From CAYQMF01 sp964418595 (GTDB lineage Bacteria; Planctomycetota; UBA1135; UBA2386): DNA of 24,701 nt. Positions 8,703 through 17,715 of the stretch are shown piece after piece. Each line of letters begins with the position of its first letter. The first letter of the stretch is position 1. The stretch lies in contig CAYQMF010000107.1 in NCBI GenBank assembly GCA_964418595.1, positions 1-24,701 of the forward strand, written 5' to 3'. The notes beneath the pieces were generated by a model, which searched no databases, was not told where the DNA came from, and saw only the letters and a program-made list of their open reading frames with translations. A program made the position numbers and the translations under genes.

Positions 8703-11700
8703 TCAGCTCCGGCGACCCGCGATCCGTGCCAGCAGCGCTTCCGCTGGACCCCGCCGCGCGCGCGCCAGCCACCACTGCGTGAGCGGCCAGGCGCAGGCCA
8801 GGTACATCGCCATGCCCGCGACGCCGGCGGTCACCGACCACTCCTCGCCGCCGTAGAGGAAGCGGAGCGCCGCGTAGGCCAGGACGATGTGGCCGAAGTA
8901 GTGCGTGAGCGACGTGCGCCCGAGGGCCGCCAGCCCGACCATTGCGCGCGGGGCGCGCGTCTGCACCACCTGCAGGAGCGTGATCATCACCAGCGCCCAG
9001 CTCGCGCCCACCACCACGAACGGCAGCGAGGTCGGCACCCAGGTGCTGGCCCACGCCGGGTCGAGGTCTTCCTGCGCCGCGGCCCACAGCGCATGGCCCT
9101 GCGCAGCGACGGCAAGAGGAAGGACGACCCACAACCGTCGCTCCGCCCCGGCAACGGCATCGAGGCCCTTGCCGACGAACCACACGCCGAGCCACGCAAA
9201 GGCCAGCCACGGCACGAGCGGGTAGTTGCCGTCGATGAGGAAGTAGCGCGCCGTGTGCCAACCGAAGCCGTGATCGCGGAGATGGCTGCCGTCCTCCAGC
9301 CAGTCGCTCGTCACGACCGCGGCGAACGCCTCGCCCAACCAAGGCGCCACGGCGAGCAGGCCCACGAGCGCGGCGAAGACGACTGTGGGTCGCCGCGTGA
9401 GGAACGGCGCGCACAGCAACGTCATCAGGCCGAGCGGCATGAGGATCTCGGTGGTCCACGTCCACGCGAACACCTGGCCGAGCACGAGGAGCCCCAGAGC
9501 CCGGCGCACGTGGTGGCGCGCCGCCACCGGACGATGCCGCGCCGCCAGCGCCATCCCGGCGCCGAGCAGCATGCAGAACAGCGGTGCCGACTTGCCGTAC
9601 GCGAAGCGACTCGTGGCGGTGATCGCGTCGGCGACCACGCCTTCGCCACCCTCCGTGGGCACGAAGTGCTCGACCATCATGCAGAGCACCGCGAGGCCCC
9701 GCGCCGCGTCGAACGCCAGCTCGCGGTCGGCGGCCGGGGCGAGAGCCTCCGGCACGTGCACCGTCGGCGCATGCGGCGCGATGGCGCGGGTCGGGAAGCC
9801 GGCGTGGCGCTGGCGCGGCGCCAGCCACTCGTGCTTCATGACCACCGAGTGCGGTGCCACCGACGCGCCCGCGCCGACATCCGCGCCGTAGAGCAACACG
9901 GTGCCGTGTCCGACGGTCGCCAGTGCGCGCACGTGCAAGTGGTCGATCTTGAGGATCCGGTCTTCGAAGCTGTGCGCCTGGAACTGCGCGTCCACGGTCG
10001 CGCCGTCTTCGATGCGGATCATGTCGGGGTCGACGAGCTGCGCGAAGCCGGGGCCGAGCACGGTGCGCCGGCCGATGCGCGCGCCCATCGCGCGCAGGTA
10101 CCACGGCAGGAGCAGCGTGCCCTCGAGGTTCTGGAGGATCGGCCGCGCGAAGCGGTTCCACGCCACGTACAGGAAGTCCCACCGGCTGCTCCAGCACGAC
10201 CACAGTGCGTGCTGGCCCGGCCGCACCCGCCCGAGCAGGCCCCACTTGAGCGCGAGCACGAGCATGCAGGCGGCGACCGCGACGGCGAACGTGACCTGCG
10301 GTACGATGCCGAAGGCGACGTCGACGAGGGTGAGCTGGGCGGCGTCGACGAGCGCCGCGTACCACCACAGCCCGAGCACGAGCGGAACGACCGGCAGCGC
10401 GAAACGCAGCGCTTCCCAGGACACGCGGTTCGTGAAACGCAGGAACCCCGGCTCGTGCGTGAGGCGACGATCGGCGACGACGACTTCGCGCCGCGGCAGC
10501 TCGAAGGGCGGATGACCGAACCACCCGCTGTCGGCGCGCATCGTGCGATCGTCCGCCACCGTGCTCACCCCGAGGAGGAGGTCGTCGGGCAACTGTTGGC
10601 CGACCGGGACCACCACGTGGTTGCCGAGGAAGGTGCGGGCGCCGAGGCGGGTCGCTTGCAGTTCGACGACACCGCGGTGGATGCGCGGCCCTGCAAGGTA
10701 GATCCCGTCGGCGAAGAACGTCGTCTCGCCGATCGACACGTGGCGGGGGACCACGTCGATGATCGTGCTGATCTCGCACCTGCGACCCACGCGCATCCCG
10801 GCGAGACGGAGCCACGTCGGCCAGAACAGCGTGCCACTCAGCCACTCGCCTGCGGACTCGACGAGGCCGGTGACGAACTGGGTGCGGACGTGCAGGCGGC
10901 CGAGACGACGCATCACGCCTGGCTGTGGTGGCGCGAGCCAGCGGGCGAGCAGGGCTTCGCAGAACAGCGTGAGCGGAAGCAGACCGATCGTCACGGCGAT
11001 CACGATCCACAATGCCCCCGACCACGGCGCCTCGAGCCAGGCGAGCGTCGACGCCGCGTCGACTCCGGCGCCGCCGAGAGCGAGGGCCGCGACGCCGGCC
11101 CCGGGCAGCGCGACGGTCAGGCGCAGCAGACTGCGCGCGGCGAGCATCCGCGCCGCGTGCGCCCACGGTGTGAGTTCGGGCTCGTCGAGGGTGATCGCGG
11201 CCGGCGCCGGCGCGGGACCGACCGCCTGGGCGGGCACTCCATCGAACCGCGTCGCCGCCGGCACGCGCGCGCCGGCCGGCAGCCACGCCGACGCCTGCAG
11301 GTGGCCTTCCTGCTCCATGACCGCCCCGCCGCTGACGCACGCGCGCACCTCGACCGTACACCCCGTGCCGATCTCGATCGGGGCGACGACCACGTGGCCG
11401 TCGTCGAGCGCGGTGAGCAGCAGGGCCGCGTCCTGGTTGAGCGAGACATCGTCGCCAAGCGTGAGCAGATCCCAGCCGCCTTGGGTGAGATCGACGCCGC
11501 GATGGATGTGGACGCGCTGGCCGATGCGAGCCCCGAGCAAACGCAGCGCGATGCACTGCAACTCGGTGCCCTGCAGCATCGCCCAGGGCACGAGCCGGGC
11601 GCACCGCTGGACGATCCATTGGCGGAGGAACGCGCTGCTCCACACGGGGATCCGCCCCGGCGCGTAGCGACCGATCAGCACGCGCTTGGCGAGCACCGTG

Positions 11701-13757
11701 CACGCCAGCGAGCCGATAACCCAGGCCCACGTGAGCAGCGGCCAGAGCAGCGGCAGCGCGAGGACCGTGAGCACGGGGCCGATGTGGTCGAGCACGAGCG
11801 GCAGGACCTCGAACGCCGCCAGGTACAGGATGCCAGAGCCGACGACGAGGCCCACCGCGAGGAACGCGAGCTGCGCGGCGGTCACGAGGAAGGCGTGCGT
11901 CGCGACCGGCGTCGCGTCGGCCGCGGGCGCAGCGACGTGCGATGGGATCGCGGTGCGCAGGATCGACGCCAGACCTTCGACGGTGCGGGCGGTGTAGATG
12001 TCGCGGACGGTCAGCGCCGCCGTCACCGGGTCTGCGCGCAGCGCCGAGATCGCGCGCGCGGCGCGCAGCGAGTCGCCGCCGCGCGCGAAGAAGTCGTCGT
12101 CGACGGACAACGCCGGGCCGCCGGGCAGGAAGCGCGCGAGGGCATCGGCCAGGCGCGCCTCGAGCGCGTCGCGCGGTGGGCGCGCGGCGGGCGGCTGCGC
12201 CGTCGCCGCGAAGCTCACGTCCGGCAATGCCCGCCGGTCCAGCTTTCCTCCCACCGTGGTCGGCAGGTGCGCCACGAATGCCACGTGCGCGGGCACCATG
12301 TACTCCGGCAGCCGCGCCGCGAGCGCAGCGCGCAACGCAGTGCCGTCCGGCGGTGCGTCGGGCCGTCGCGCCACGACGAACGCCACGACTTCGGCGTTCT
12401 CGCCCTCGCCCTGCACGCGGCACGCCGCGTGTCGCACGCCCTCGCACGCCGCGAGCGTCGCCTCGATCGCTTCCAGCTCGATGCGGTAGCCGCGCACCTT
12501 CACCTGCGTGTCGATCCGACCGAGGCAGCGGAGGTTGCCGTCCGCGTCGCGCTGCACGAGGTCGCCTGTGCGATACAGCCGCCCGAGCTCGTCGTGCGTC
12601 GGGAAGCGCGCGGCGGTGAGGTCGGGCTGATGCAGGTAGCCGCGCGCGAGGCCCGGGCCGGCCAGGCACAGCTCGCCCGGCGTGCCATCGGGCACCGGTT
12701 GCAGCGCCGCGTCGAGGATCCATGCGGTGTGGCCCTCGACCGGCCGGCCGATGTGCACCGGGGTCCCCCGCCGCATGCGTCCGCGCAGCACGGTGACCGT
12801 GCACTCCGTCGGGCCGTAGCCGTTCTCGAGCCAGCACGCGTCCGCCCAGAGGTCGGACAGATCCTGCGGCAGTGCCTCGCCACCCACGTAGAGCAACCGC
12901 AGGTCGGGCAACTCGCGCGCGGGGTCCTTGCACGCCATCGCCCGCAACTGCGTCGGCGGCGGGCAGAACACGGTGACGCGTTCGGCGCGCAACCACGCCA
13001 CGAGGTCGGGCCCGAGCCGCGCCGCCGCCTCGTCCATCACGACGAGCGTCGCGCCCGCGGCAAGCGCGAGCCACGTCTCTTCGACCGACGAGTCGTAGGC
13101 GGGCGACGAACCCTGCGCGACGCGGTCGCCGGGGCCGAGGCCGAAGGCGCGCAGGTCGGCGGCGACGAGGTTCACCGCGCCGCGATGTTCGATGAGCACG
13201 CCCTTGGGGCGCCCGGTCGTGCCGGAGGTGTAGATCACGTAGGCGAGCGACGACGGCGTGAGCCACGAAGGCGCAGCCGCAGCGCTGGCAGGCGTCGTGG
13301 CGCCGACATCGACGCTGGGCAGCTCACTCCGCAGCGCGGCCAGGCGCGCGCGGCCGGCGGTGTCGGCGACGACGGCGACGGCACCGCTGTCGGCGAGGAC
13401 ATGACGCAAGTGCTCGTCGGGCAGGCTCGCGTCGAGGTAGGTGTAGGCGGCGCCCACCTGCAGGCAGGCGAGCTGCGCCGCGTACAGCAACGGTGTGCCG
13501 CGCCCGACCAGGATCGCGACGACACACTCGCCGCGCACGTGCGGGCGCACGAGCGTGGCGAGACGCGACGCGGCGCACTCCAGCTCCGCGTACGTCAGCG
13601 TGGCACGCGCGGCTCGCCCTTCGCCCGGCGGCACGTCGATCGCCACCGCCGCCGGCCAGCGCGCGGCGGCCGCGGCGAAGAACGCGTGCAGCAGCGTCGG
13701 CTCGTCCGCCGGCGCGGGCGAGGCACCTGGCGCGCGGTTGCGAGAGGGATCGCTCAT
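8703..13757 (-). CDS. Pls/PosA-type nonribosomal peptide synthetase fused to DUF418
   Basis: This 1684-residue protein carries an adenylation domain (1-515) with YTSGTTGRPKG (176-186), NGYGPTE (312-318), YRTGDL (395-400) and GGKLDRRALP (503-512). A carrier domain follows, with phosphopantetheine Ser563 in ARGGDSL. Then come three pairs of membrane helices interleaved with three left-handed beta-helix domains (about 735-835, 983-1070, 1221-1315). That is the plan of epsilon-poly-L-lysine synthetase (Pls, about 1319 residues), which has no condensation domain. Residues 1345-1684 are an extra polytopic domain: LAFDAARGLAVLCMMVEHF at its start, GRTSLTHYFGH and the closing GPAEALLARI are typical of DUF418/YeiB. 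Pocket residues Asp222-Ser223 and Glu226 (GrsA 235, 236, 239) hint at a basic amino-acid substrate. It likely makes a homo-oligomer or transfers one amino acid. The upstream SET gene is 33 bp away. Confidence 0.9.
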   Translation of the reverse strand: MSDPSRNRAPGASPAPADEPTLLHAFFAAAAARWPAAVAIDVPPGEGRAARATLTYAELECAASRLATLVRPHVRGECVVAILVGRGTPLLYAAQLACLQVGAAYTYLDASLPDEHLRHVLADSGAVAVVADTAGRARLAALRSELPSVDVGATTPASAAAAPSWLTPSSLAYVIYTSGTTGRPKGVLIEHRGAVNLVAADLRAFGLGPGDRVAQGSSPAYDSSVEETWLALAAGATLVVMDEAAARLGPDLVAWLRAERVTVFCPPPTQLRAMACKDPARELPDLRLLYVGGEALPQDLSDLWADACWLENGYGPTECTVTVLRGRMRRGTPVHIGRPVEGHTAWILDAALQPVPDGTPGELCLAGPGLARGYLHQPDLTAARFPTHDELGRLYRTGDLVQRDADGNLRCLGRIDTQVKVRGYRIELEAIEATLAACEGVRHAACRVQGEGENAEVVAFVVARRPDAPPDGTALRAALAARLPEYMVPAHVAFVAHLPTTVGGKLDRRALPDVSFAATAQPPAARPPRDALEARLADALARFLPGGPALSVDDDFFARGGDSLRAARAISALRADPVTAALTVRDIYTARTVEGLASILRTAIPSHVAAPAADATPVATHAFLVTAAQLAFLAVGLVVGSGILYLAAFEVLPLVLDHIGPVLTVLALPLLWPLLTWAWVIGSLACTVLAKRVLIGRYAPGRIPVWSSAFLRQWIVQRCARLVPWAMLQGTELQCIALRLLGARIGQRVHIHRGVDLTQGGWDLLTLGDDVSLNQDAALLLTALDDGHVVVAPIEIGTGCTVEVRACVSGGAVMEQEGHLQASAWLPAGARVPAATRFDGVPAQAVGPAPAPAAITLDEPELTPWAHAARMLAARSLLRLTVALPGAGVAALALGGAGVDAASTLAWLEAPWSGALWIVIAVTIGLLPLTLFCEALLARWLAPPQPGVMRRLGRLHVRTQFVTGLVESAGEWLSGTLFWPTWLRLAGMRVGRRCEISTIIDVVPRHVSIGETTFFADGIYLAGPRIHRGVVELQATRLGARTFLGNHVVVPVGQQLPDDLLLGVSTVADDRTMRADSGWFGHPPFELPRREVVVADRRLTHEPGFLRFTNRVSWEALRFALPVVPLVLGLWWYAALVDAAQLTLVDVAFGIVPQVTFAVAVAACMLVLALKWGLLGRVRPGQHALWSCWSSRWDFLYVAWNRFARPILQNLEGTLLLPWYLRAMGARIGRRTVLGPGFAQLVDPDMIRIEDGATVDAQFQAHSFEDRILKIDHLHVRALATVGHGTVLLYGADVGAGASVAPHSVVMKHEWLAPRQRHAGFPTRAIAPHAPTVHVPEALAPAADRELAFDAARGLAVLCMMVEHFVPTEGGEGVVADAITATSRFAYGKSAPLFCMLLGAGMALAARHRPVAARHHVRRALGLLVLGQVFAWTWTTEILMPLGLMTLLCAPFLTRRPTVVFAALVGLLAVAPWLGEAFAAVVTSDWLEDGSHLRDHGFGWHTARYFLIDGNYPLVPWLAFAWLGVWFVGKGLDAVAGAERRLWVVLPLAVAAQGHALWAAAQEDLDPAWASTWVPTSLPFVVVGASWALVMITLLQVVQTRAPRAMVGLAALGRTSLTHYFGHIVLAYAALRFLYGGEEWSVTAGVAGMAMYLACAWPLTQWWLARARRGPAEALLARIAGRRS

Positions 13758-13790
13758 CCTGCGGGCCAGCAGCGTACGGTCGAAGTGCGG

Positions 13791-14330
13791 CTACGCCACG
13801 CGATCGTTGTCGCCCGCACCGAGCGAGCCCCGGAGCAGGTGCGGCGCACACCACGCGCGCAAACGTGCGCGCTCGGCGACCGGCAGGTGCCGGAACCCCC
13901 GCACCTCGCCCAGACAGAGGGGGCTGCCGCACCGGCACCGGAACGGCTCGGCCATGTCGAACTCGGTCGTCGCGTAGTGGAAGGAGATCTCCTCTCCGGT
14001 CCGGATCGCGCGGTTGGCCACCAGCGCGCGCCCGCGGAAGTACGCGTTCGGCTCGCAAGCGTGGTTGAGGAACGACCATCGGTAGCGGGCGAGCTGGTCG
14101 CGCAGGCCGATCCCCGGGGGCACGTCGATGTGCCGGTCGCAGTCGATCTGCACCGAGTAGCGCGTCGGCACCGTGGTGAGCACGCCGTCGACCTGCAGGA
14201 GGAGTTCGCCCGCGGCGATCGGAGCCGTGGTGACCAGATGGAACTCGTCGCTGTGTTGCAGCACGCCGAGCTTGGACGTGGACGGGGAGTGCTCGGGGCG
14301 GTCGGGCTGCACGGCGGCGTCGGCGATCAT
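13791..14330 (-). CDS. SET-domain protein (putative lysine methyltransferase)
   Basis: This 179-residue cytoplasmic protein is almost only a SET domain, which transfers methyl groups from S-adenosylmethionine to lysine amines. The sequence shows NHACEPN at 89-95 (SET consensus NHxCxPN), followed by GEEISFHYATTEFD, which supplies the conserved tyrosine. A post-SET-like zinc-binding run CRCGSPLC (CxCx4C) comes next. ATG 14330 is chosen because nothing upstream resembles the family. It is transcribed with the large peptide synthetase, whose start lies 33 bp after its stop. Bacterial SET proteins mostly have unknown targets; here a lysine-containing product or the synthetase itself is a reasonable candidate, but this is inference. 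Confidence 0.85.
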   Translation of the reverse strand: MIADAAVQPDRPEHSPSTSKLGVLQHSDEFHLVTTAPIAAGELLLQVDGVLTTVPTRYSVQIDCDRHIDVPPGIGLRDQLARYRWSFLNHACEPNAYFRGRALVANRAIRTGEEISFHYATTEFDMAEPFRCRCGSPLCLGEVRGFRHLPVAERARLRAWCAPHLLRGSLGAGDNDRVA

Positions 14331-14458
14331 GGCGCGCTGTTCCGCACTCGCCGTTCGCCGGAGCGCGCCGGATCCGTCGCGTGTCTGTAACGAAACCGCG
14401 CGGCGAGATCCGCACGATCGCCGCCGCACCGTTGCCCGCGACCCATCGGCCCGCTTGC
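14331..14458. other. Divergent promoter region between SET and phosphatase genes
   Basis: These 128 bp must hold the promoters for both the SET/synthetase operon (leftward) and the phosphatase-cyclase run (rightward). I found no confident -35/-10 pair and no clear Shine-Dalgarno sequence before either start. Confidence 0.5.
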
Positions 14459-15040
14459 ATGGGCGTCGTGCGCAACCCGTTCCGCTCGCCGCTCGTCGCC
14501 GTGACCGCAGCCTTCGCGCTCGCAGCGTGTACCAATCTCCACACGGTCGCGGAGGGCAAGCTGTACCGCTCGGCCCAGCTCGACGGCGCGGGGTTCTCGG
14601 AGCAGATCGAGCAGCACAAGTTGAAGACCATCGTCCGCCTGCGCGGCGGCGGGCCCGGCAATCCGCTCTACGACGCGGAGGCGGCCGCGGCGGCGAACGG
14701 CAAGGCGACCCTCGTGCAGATCCCGATGTCGGCGCGCAGCTACCCGTCGCGGGCGCAGCTCCTCGCGCTCTGGGACACCTTCGAGCACGGCGAGTACCCG
14801 ATGCTCGTGCACTGCCGTGCCGGGGCCGATCGCACGAGCCTCGCGTCGGCGCTGTACGTCCTGCAGAGCACCGGTGACCTCGACGCCGCCCGCGCCCAGC
14901 TCGCGTTGGGTTTCGGTCACACCGGCTGGGGCACCAACCGGCTCGACCGCGTGCTCGAGATGTATGCGCGCTGGCACGGGCGCATGGACTTCCGCACCTG
15001 GGTCGAGACGCTGTACTGGCCGCCCGGGCAGGAACGCTGA
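14459..15040 (+). CDS. Lipoprotein with dual-specificity/tyrosine phosphatase signature
   Basis: This is a 193-residue putative phosphatase of the cysteine-dependent type, which would form a phospho-cysteine intermediate. It has an N-terminal lipoprotein signal with the lipobox LAAC (cysteine near residue 23), so it should be anchored in a membrane and face the periplasm. The catalytic loop HCRAGADRT gives Cys119-x5-Arg125. An upstream GKLYRSAQLD and KTIVRLRGG match the early strands of the bacterial dual-specificity phosphatase fold. ATG 14459 begins the signal sequence. The adenylate cyclase gene starts 24 bp after its stop, so they may share a transcript. A periplasmic substrate such as an inositol phosphate or a phosphorylated lipid or sugar is possible, but nothing here identifies it. 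Confidence 0.87.
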   Translation: MGVVRNPFRSPLVAVTAAFALAACTNLHTVAEGKLYRSAQLDGAGFSEQIEQHKLKTIVRLRGGGPGNPLYDAEAAAAANGKATLVQIPMSARSYPSRAQLLALWDTFEHGEYPMLVHCRAGADRTSLASALYVLQSTGDLDAARAQLALGFGHTGWGTNRLDRVLEMYARWHGRMDFRTWVETLYWPPGQER

Positions 15041-15064
15041 CGCGGCGCGCCCGCGTCGCACGCC

Positions 15065-17149
15065 ATGCGCCGTCACGTGCCTGCCCTGACCATCGTCGCG
15101 CTCACCAGCGCCGTGCTCGCGATCCTCACCGCGACGGGCGCGAGCCACCGGCTCGAGCTGCTCCTGCACGACGCGCGCATCGCCAGCGGCTACGGCCGCA
15201 AGCCACCCCGCGGCAACGTCGTCATCGCCTGGATCGACCAGGACGCGATCGACTACATGCGACGGCTGGGGCAGTCCTTCCCCTGGCCACGCGAGATCTA
15301 CAAGGAGGTCGTCACCTACCTGCGTCAGGGTGGCGCGCGCGCGGTGGCGTTCGACATCCTGTTCACGGAGCCGGGCCTCGCCGACGACGACAAGGCGTTC
15401 GGCGCGTGCCTGGAGGAGACCAAGGGTGACGTGCTGGCCTTCAAGTTCGTCGGCTACCGCGACGGTGGCTTCGACGACGCCGAGACCGCACGCATGGAGC
15501 GGCGCGGGCTGACCCTCGACGGGGCAGCGACGCTGGCGGCGGAACGCGGCGTGACCCTGCCGATCCCGGAGTTGGAGACCCAGGCCGACGGCCTCGGCTT
15601 CGTCAACGTGCGCGCCGACGCCGACAAGGTCCACCGCGGCTACGACCTGCTCCGCACCTGGCGCGGGCGCGCGTACCCGTCGCTGGCGCTGGCCGCGGCG
15701 CTGGCCGCCGACGGGGGCAGCGTCGAGTTCGCCGGCGGAAGGGTCCGGTTCGGGGCGCACGCGGTCGATGTCGACACCCACGCGCGCATGCAGCTCAACT
15801 ACCGCGGCGGGCCGCTCACGTTCGAGCACGTGCAGCTCGTGAACATCTTCGAGTCGATCCTGCGGGTCGGGAACGGCGAGGCGCCGATCTACCCCGCTGA
15901 GCGCTTCGCCGAAAAGATCGTGCTCGTCGGCATCAACGCCGAAGGCTACGCCGACGTCGTCCCGGCGCCGATGACGAACAACTACCCCGGCGTCGAGCTG
16001 CACGCGACCGCGATCGACAACCTGCTCGGCGGCGATGCGCTGCGACCGTTCGGCTTCGACGCGTGGCTCGGCGTGGCCGGCGCCATCGTCGGCACGGCGG
16101 CGGTGTTCGCCCTGCCGGGCGCGGTGTGGCCGGCGCTGGCGCTGGCGGTCGTGCTGGTAGCACTCGGTGCGCTCTCGCTCCTCGTGTTCGGCGCCGGCGT
16201 GCTCCTGCCCACCTCGACGCCGGCGCTCGGCACGCTGCTCTCGGGCGGCGGTGCGCTGCTGTGGCGGCTCGCCTTCGAGGGGCGCAAGCGGCGCGAGATG
16301 CGACGGGCGTTCACGTCGTACATGGCGCCGGAGGTGGTCGCCGACGTGCTGGCCAACCCCGACGCGATCAAGCTGGGCGGCGAGGTGCGGCAGGTGACGA
16401 TGCTGTTCACGGACCTGGCCGGCTTCACCGGGCTCGCCGAGAAGGTCGCGCCGCAGGAGCTGGTGGCGTTCCTCAACGACTACTTCACGCGCATGTGCGA
16501 TCGCGTCCTCGACGAGCGCGGCGTGATCGACAAGTTCATCGGCGACGCGATCATGGCGCTGTTCGGCGCGCCGATGATGCAACCCGACCACGCGGCGCGC
16601 GCCGTGCGGGCGGCGCTCGGGATGCTGGGCGAGATGCGCCGCATCGACGCCGAGCTGCGTGCCACCGGCCGGCCGGTCGTGCAGACCCGGATCGGCGTTC
16701 ACACCGGCGAGGCGGTGGTCGGCAACATGGGGTCGGCGCGGCGCTTCGACTACACCGCGATCGGCGACACGGTGAACCTCGCCTCGCGTCTCGAAGGCGC
16801 CAACAAGGCGTTCGGCACCCTTTGCCTCGTGAGCGAGACGGCGTGGGCGGCGAGCGCGGGCGACGTGCTCGGGCGTGAGGTGGGCCTCGTGCGCGTGAAG
16901 GGGCGGGCGCAGCCGATCCGGGTGTTCGAACCGCTGGTCGCCGTGAGCACAGCCTCCCCCGCCGAGGCGGCGGCGGTCGCCGCGCACGCGGCCGCCATCG
17001 CCGCGCTACGTGCGGGTCGCCACGAGGAGGCGCGCGCCGCGTTCGCGGAGCTGGCCAAGGCGCAACCAGACGATCACCTTCTCGGCATGTACTGCGATCG
17101 CTGCGGGGACCCGAGCTGGGACGGCGTGTTCTCGCTCGACGCCAAGTGA
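15065..17149 (+). CDS. CHASE2-domain class III adenylate cyclase
   Basis: This 694-residue membrane enzyme should make cAMP from ATP. A first membrane helix (about 5-25) is followed by a periplasmic CHASE2 sensor domain (about 30-330; note VVIAWIDQDAIDYM and GARAVAFDILFTEPG). Two or three helices lie near 334-405, and a cytoplasmic class III catalytic domain follows. Catalytic residues are all present: metal-binding Asp450 (LFTDLAGFT) and Asp494 (GDAIMALFG), ATP-specifying Lys490 and Thr564 (YTAIGD), and transition-state Asn571 and Arg575 (VNLASRLEG). The Lys/Thr pair argues for adenylate, not guanylate, cyclase. A short helical tail (Ala-rich, about 635-690) ends the protein. It leads a run of four closely spaced genes that ends in a cyclic-nucleotide-binding channel, its likely target. 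The periplasmic signal is unknown. Confidence 0.94.
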   Translation: MRRHVPALTIVALTSAVLAILTATGASHRLELLLHDARIASGYGRKPPRGNVVIAWIDQDAIDYMRRLGQSFPWPREIYKEVVTYLRQGGARAVAFDILFTEPGLADDDKAFGACLEETKGDVLAFKFVGYRDGGFDDAETARMERRGLTLDGAATLAAERGVTLPIPELETQADGLGFVNVRADADKVHRGYDLLRTWRGRAYPSLALAAALAADGGSVEFAGGRVRFGAHAVDVDTHARMQLNYRGGPLTFEHVQLVNIFESILRVGNGEAPIYPAERFAEKIVLVGINAEGYADVVPAPMTNNYPGVELHATAIDNLLGGDALRPFGFDAWLGVAGAIVGTAAVFALPGAVWPALALAVVLVALGALSLLVFGAGVLLPTSTPALGTLLSGGGALLWRLAFEGRKRREMRRAFTSYMAPEVVADVLANPDAIKLGGEVRQVTMLFTDLAGFTGLAEKVAPQELVAFLNDYFTRMCDRVLDERGVIDKFIGDAIMALFGAPMMQPDHAARAVRAALGMLGEMRRIDAELRATGRPVVQTRIGVHTGEAVVGNMGSARRFDYTAIGDTVNLASRLEGANKAFGTLCLVSETAWAASAGDVLGREVGLVRVKGRAQPIRVFEPLVAVSTASPAEAAAVAAHAAAIAALRAGRHEEARAAFAELAKAQPDDHLLGMYCDRCGDPSWDGVFSLDAK

Positions 17150-17196
17150 CCGCCCCATAAGCTCGCGCCACGCGGGCCACGCCGCGACCCAACGCC

Positions 17197-17715
17197 ATGC
17201 CCAGACCGCTCGCCGTCCTGTCCCTGGCCACCCTGGCCTACCTCTGTCTCGCCGCGGACACCGCGCCGCAGAGCCAGGGGGAGACGCTCACCGTGACCAA
17301 GAAGCAGACCAAGCTGCGCAGCCAGAAGAAGCTGTTCGCGCCCGGGGTCGCCGATCTCAAGGAAGGCGACCGGCTCGTGCTCGTGCAGAAGGACGGCGCC
17401 TGGCTGAGCGTGACCTGGGCCGGGGGCACGGGCGGCGGCGCGCCGCTCACCGGCTGGATCCACGAGAGCGACGTGACCACCAAGAAGGACGTCCGCCTGT
17501 CGGGCGACGGGATCCGCGAGAAGTACTCCGTCAGCGAAGCGGAGGCCGCGCGCAAGGGCTTCAACCCGCAGGTCGAGCAGGCCTACCGCGCCCAGAACCC
17601 CGACCTCGAGGCGGCGTTCAAGGTGGTTGATCGCATCCAGGCGGTCGCCGTGCCGGAGGCGGAGGTCGAGCGCTTCCTGCGCGAGGGTCGCCTGCTGAAG
17701 GAGGACGGCAAGTGA
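17197..17715 (+). CDS. Secreted SH3-like protein
   Basis: This 172-residue protein begins with a signal peptide (MPRPLAVLSLATLAYLCLA, cut near residues 19-20), so it acts outside the cytoplasm. A bacterial SH3-like barrel follows at about 30-95: paired strands TLTVTKKQTKLRS, EGDRLVLVQKDGAWLSVTW and APLTGWIHESDV. The C-terminal third is helical and charged (AEVERFLREGRLLKEDGK). Such modules often bind cell-wall peptides or serve as protein docking units. It sits 47 bp after the cyclase and overlaps the protease gene start by 4 nt (GTGA), so it is probably made together with the M48 protease. Its exact role is unknown; a partner or wall-targeting subunit of that protease is one option. Confidence 0.8.
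   Translation: MPRPLAVLSLATLAYLCLAADTAPQSQGETLTVTKKQTKLRSQKKLFAPGVADLKEGDRLVLVQKDGAWLSVTWAGGTGGGAPLTGWIHESDVTTKKDVRLSGDGIREKYSVSEAEAARKGFNPQVEQAYRAQNPDLEAAFKVVDRIQAVAVPEAEVERFLREGRLLKEDGK

Noticed and set aside
8889..14390. Very long plus-strand open frame (1833 codons) opposite the synthetase
   Set aside because: Arg/Ala/His/Glu-rich translation with no domain, a shadow of high-GC codon use. The minus strand has clear, continuous domains.
14327..16987. Minus-strand open frame of 886 codons across the phosphatase and cyclase
   Set aside because: No motif, His/Arg/Glu-rich; the plus strand carries complete catalytic motifs.
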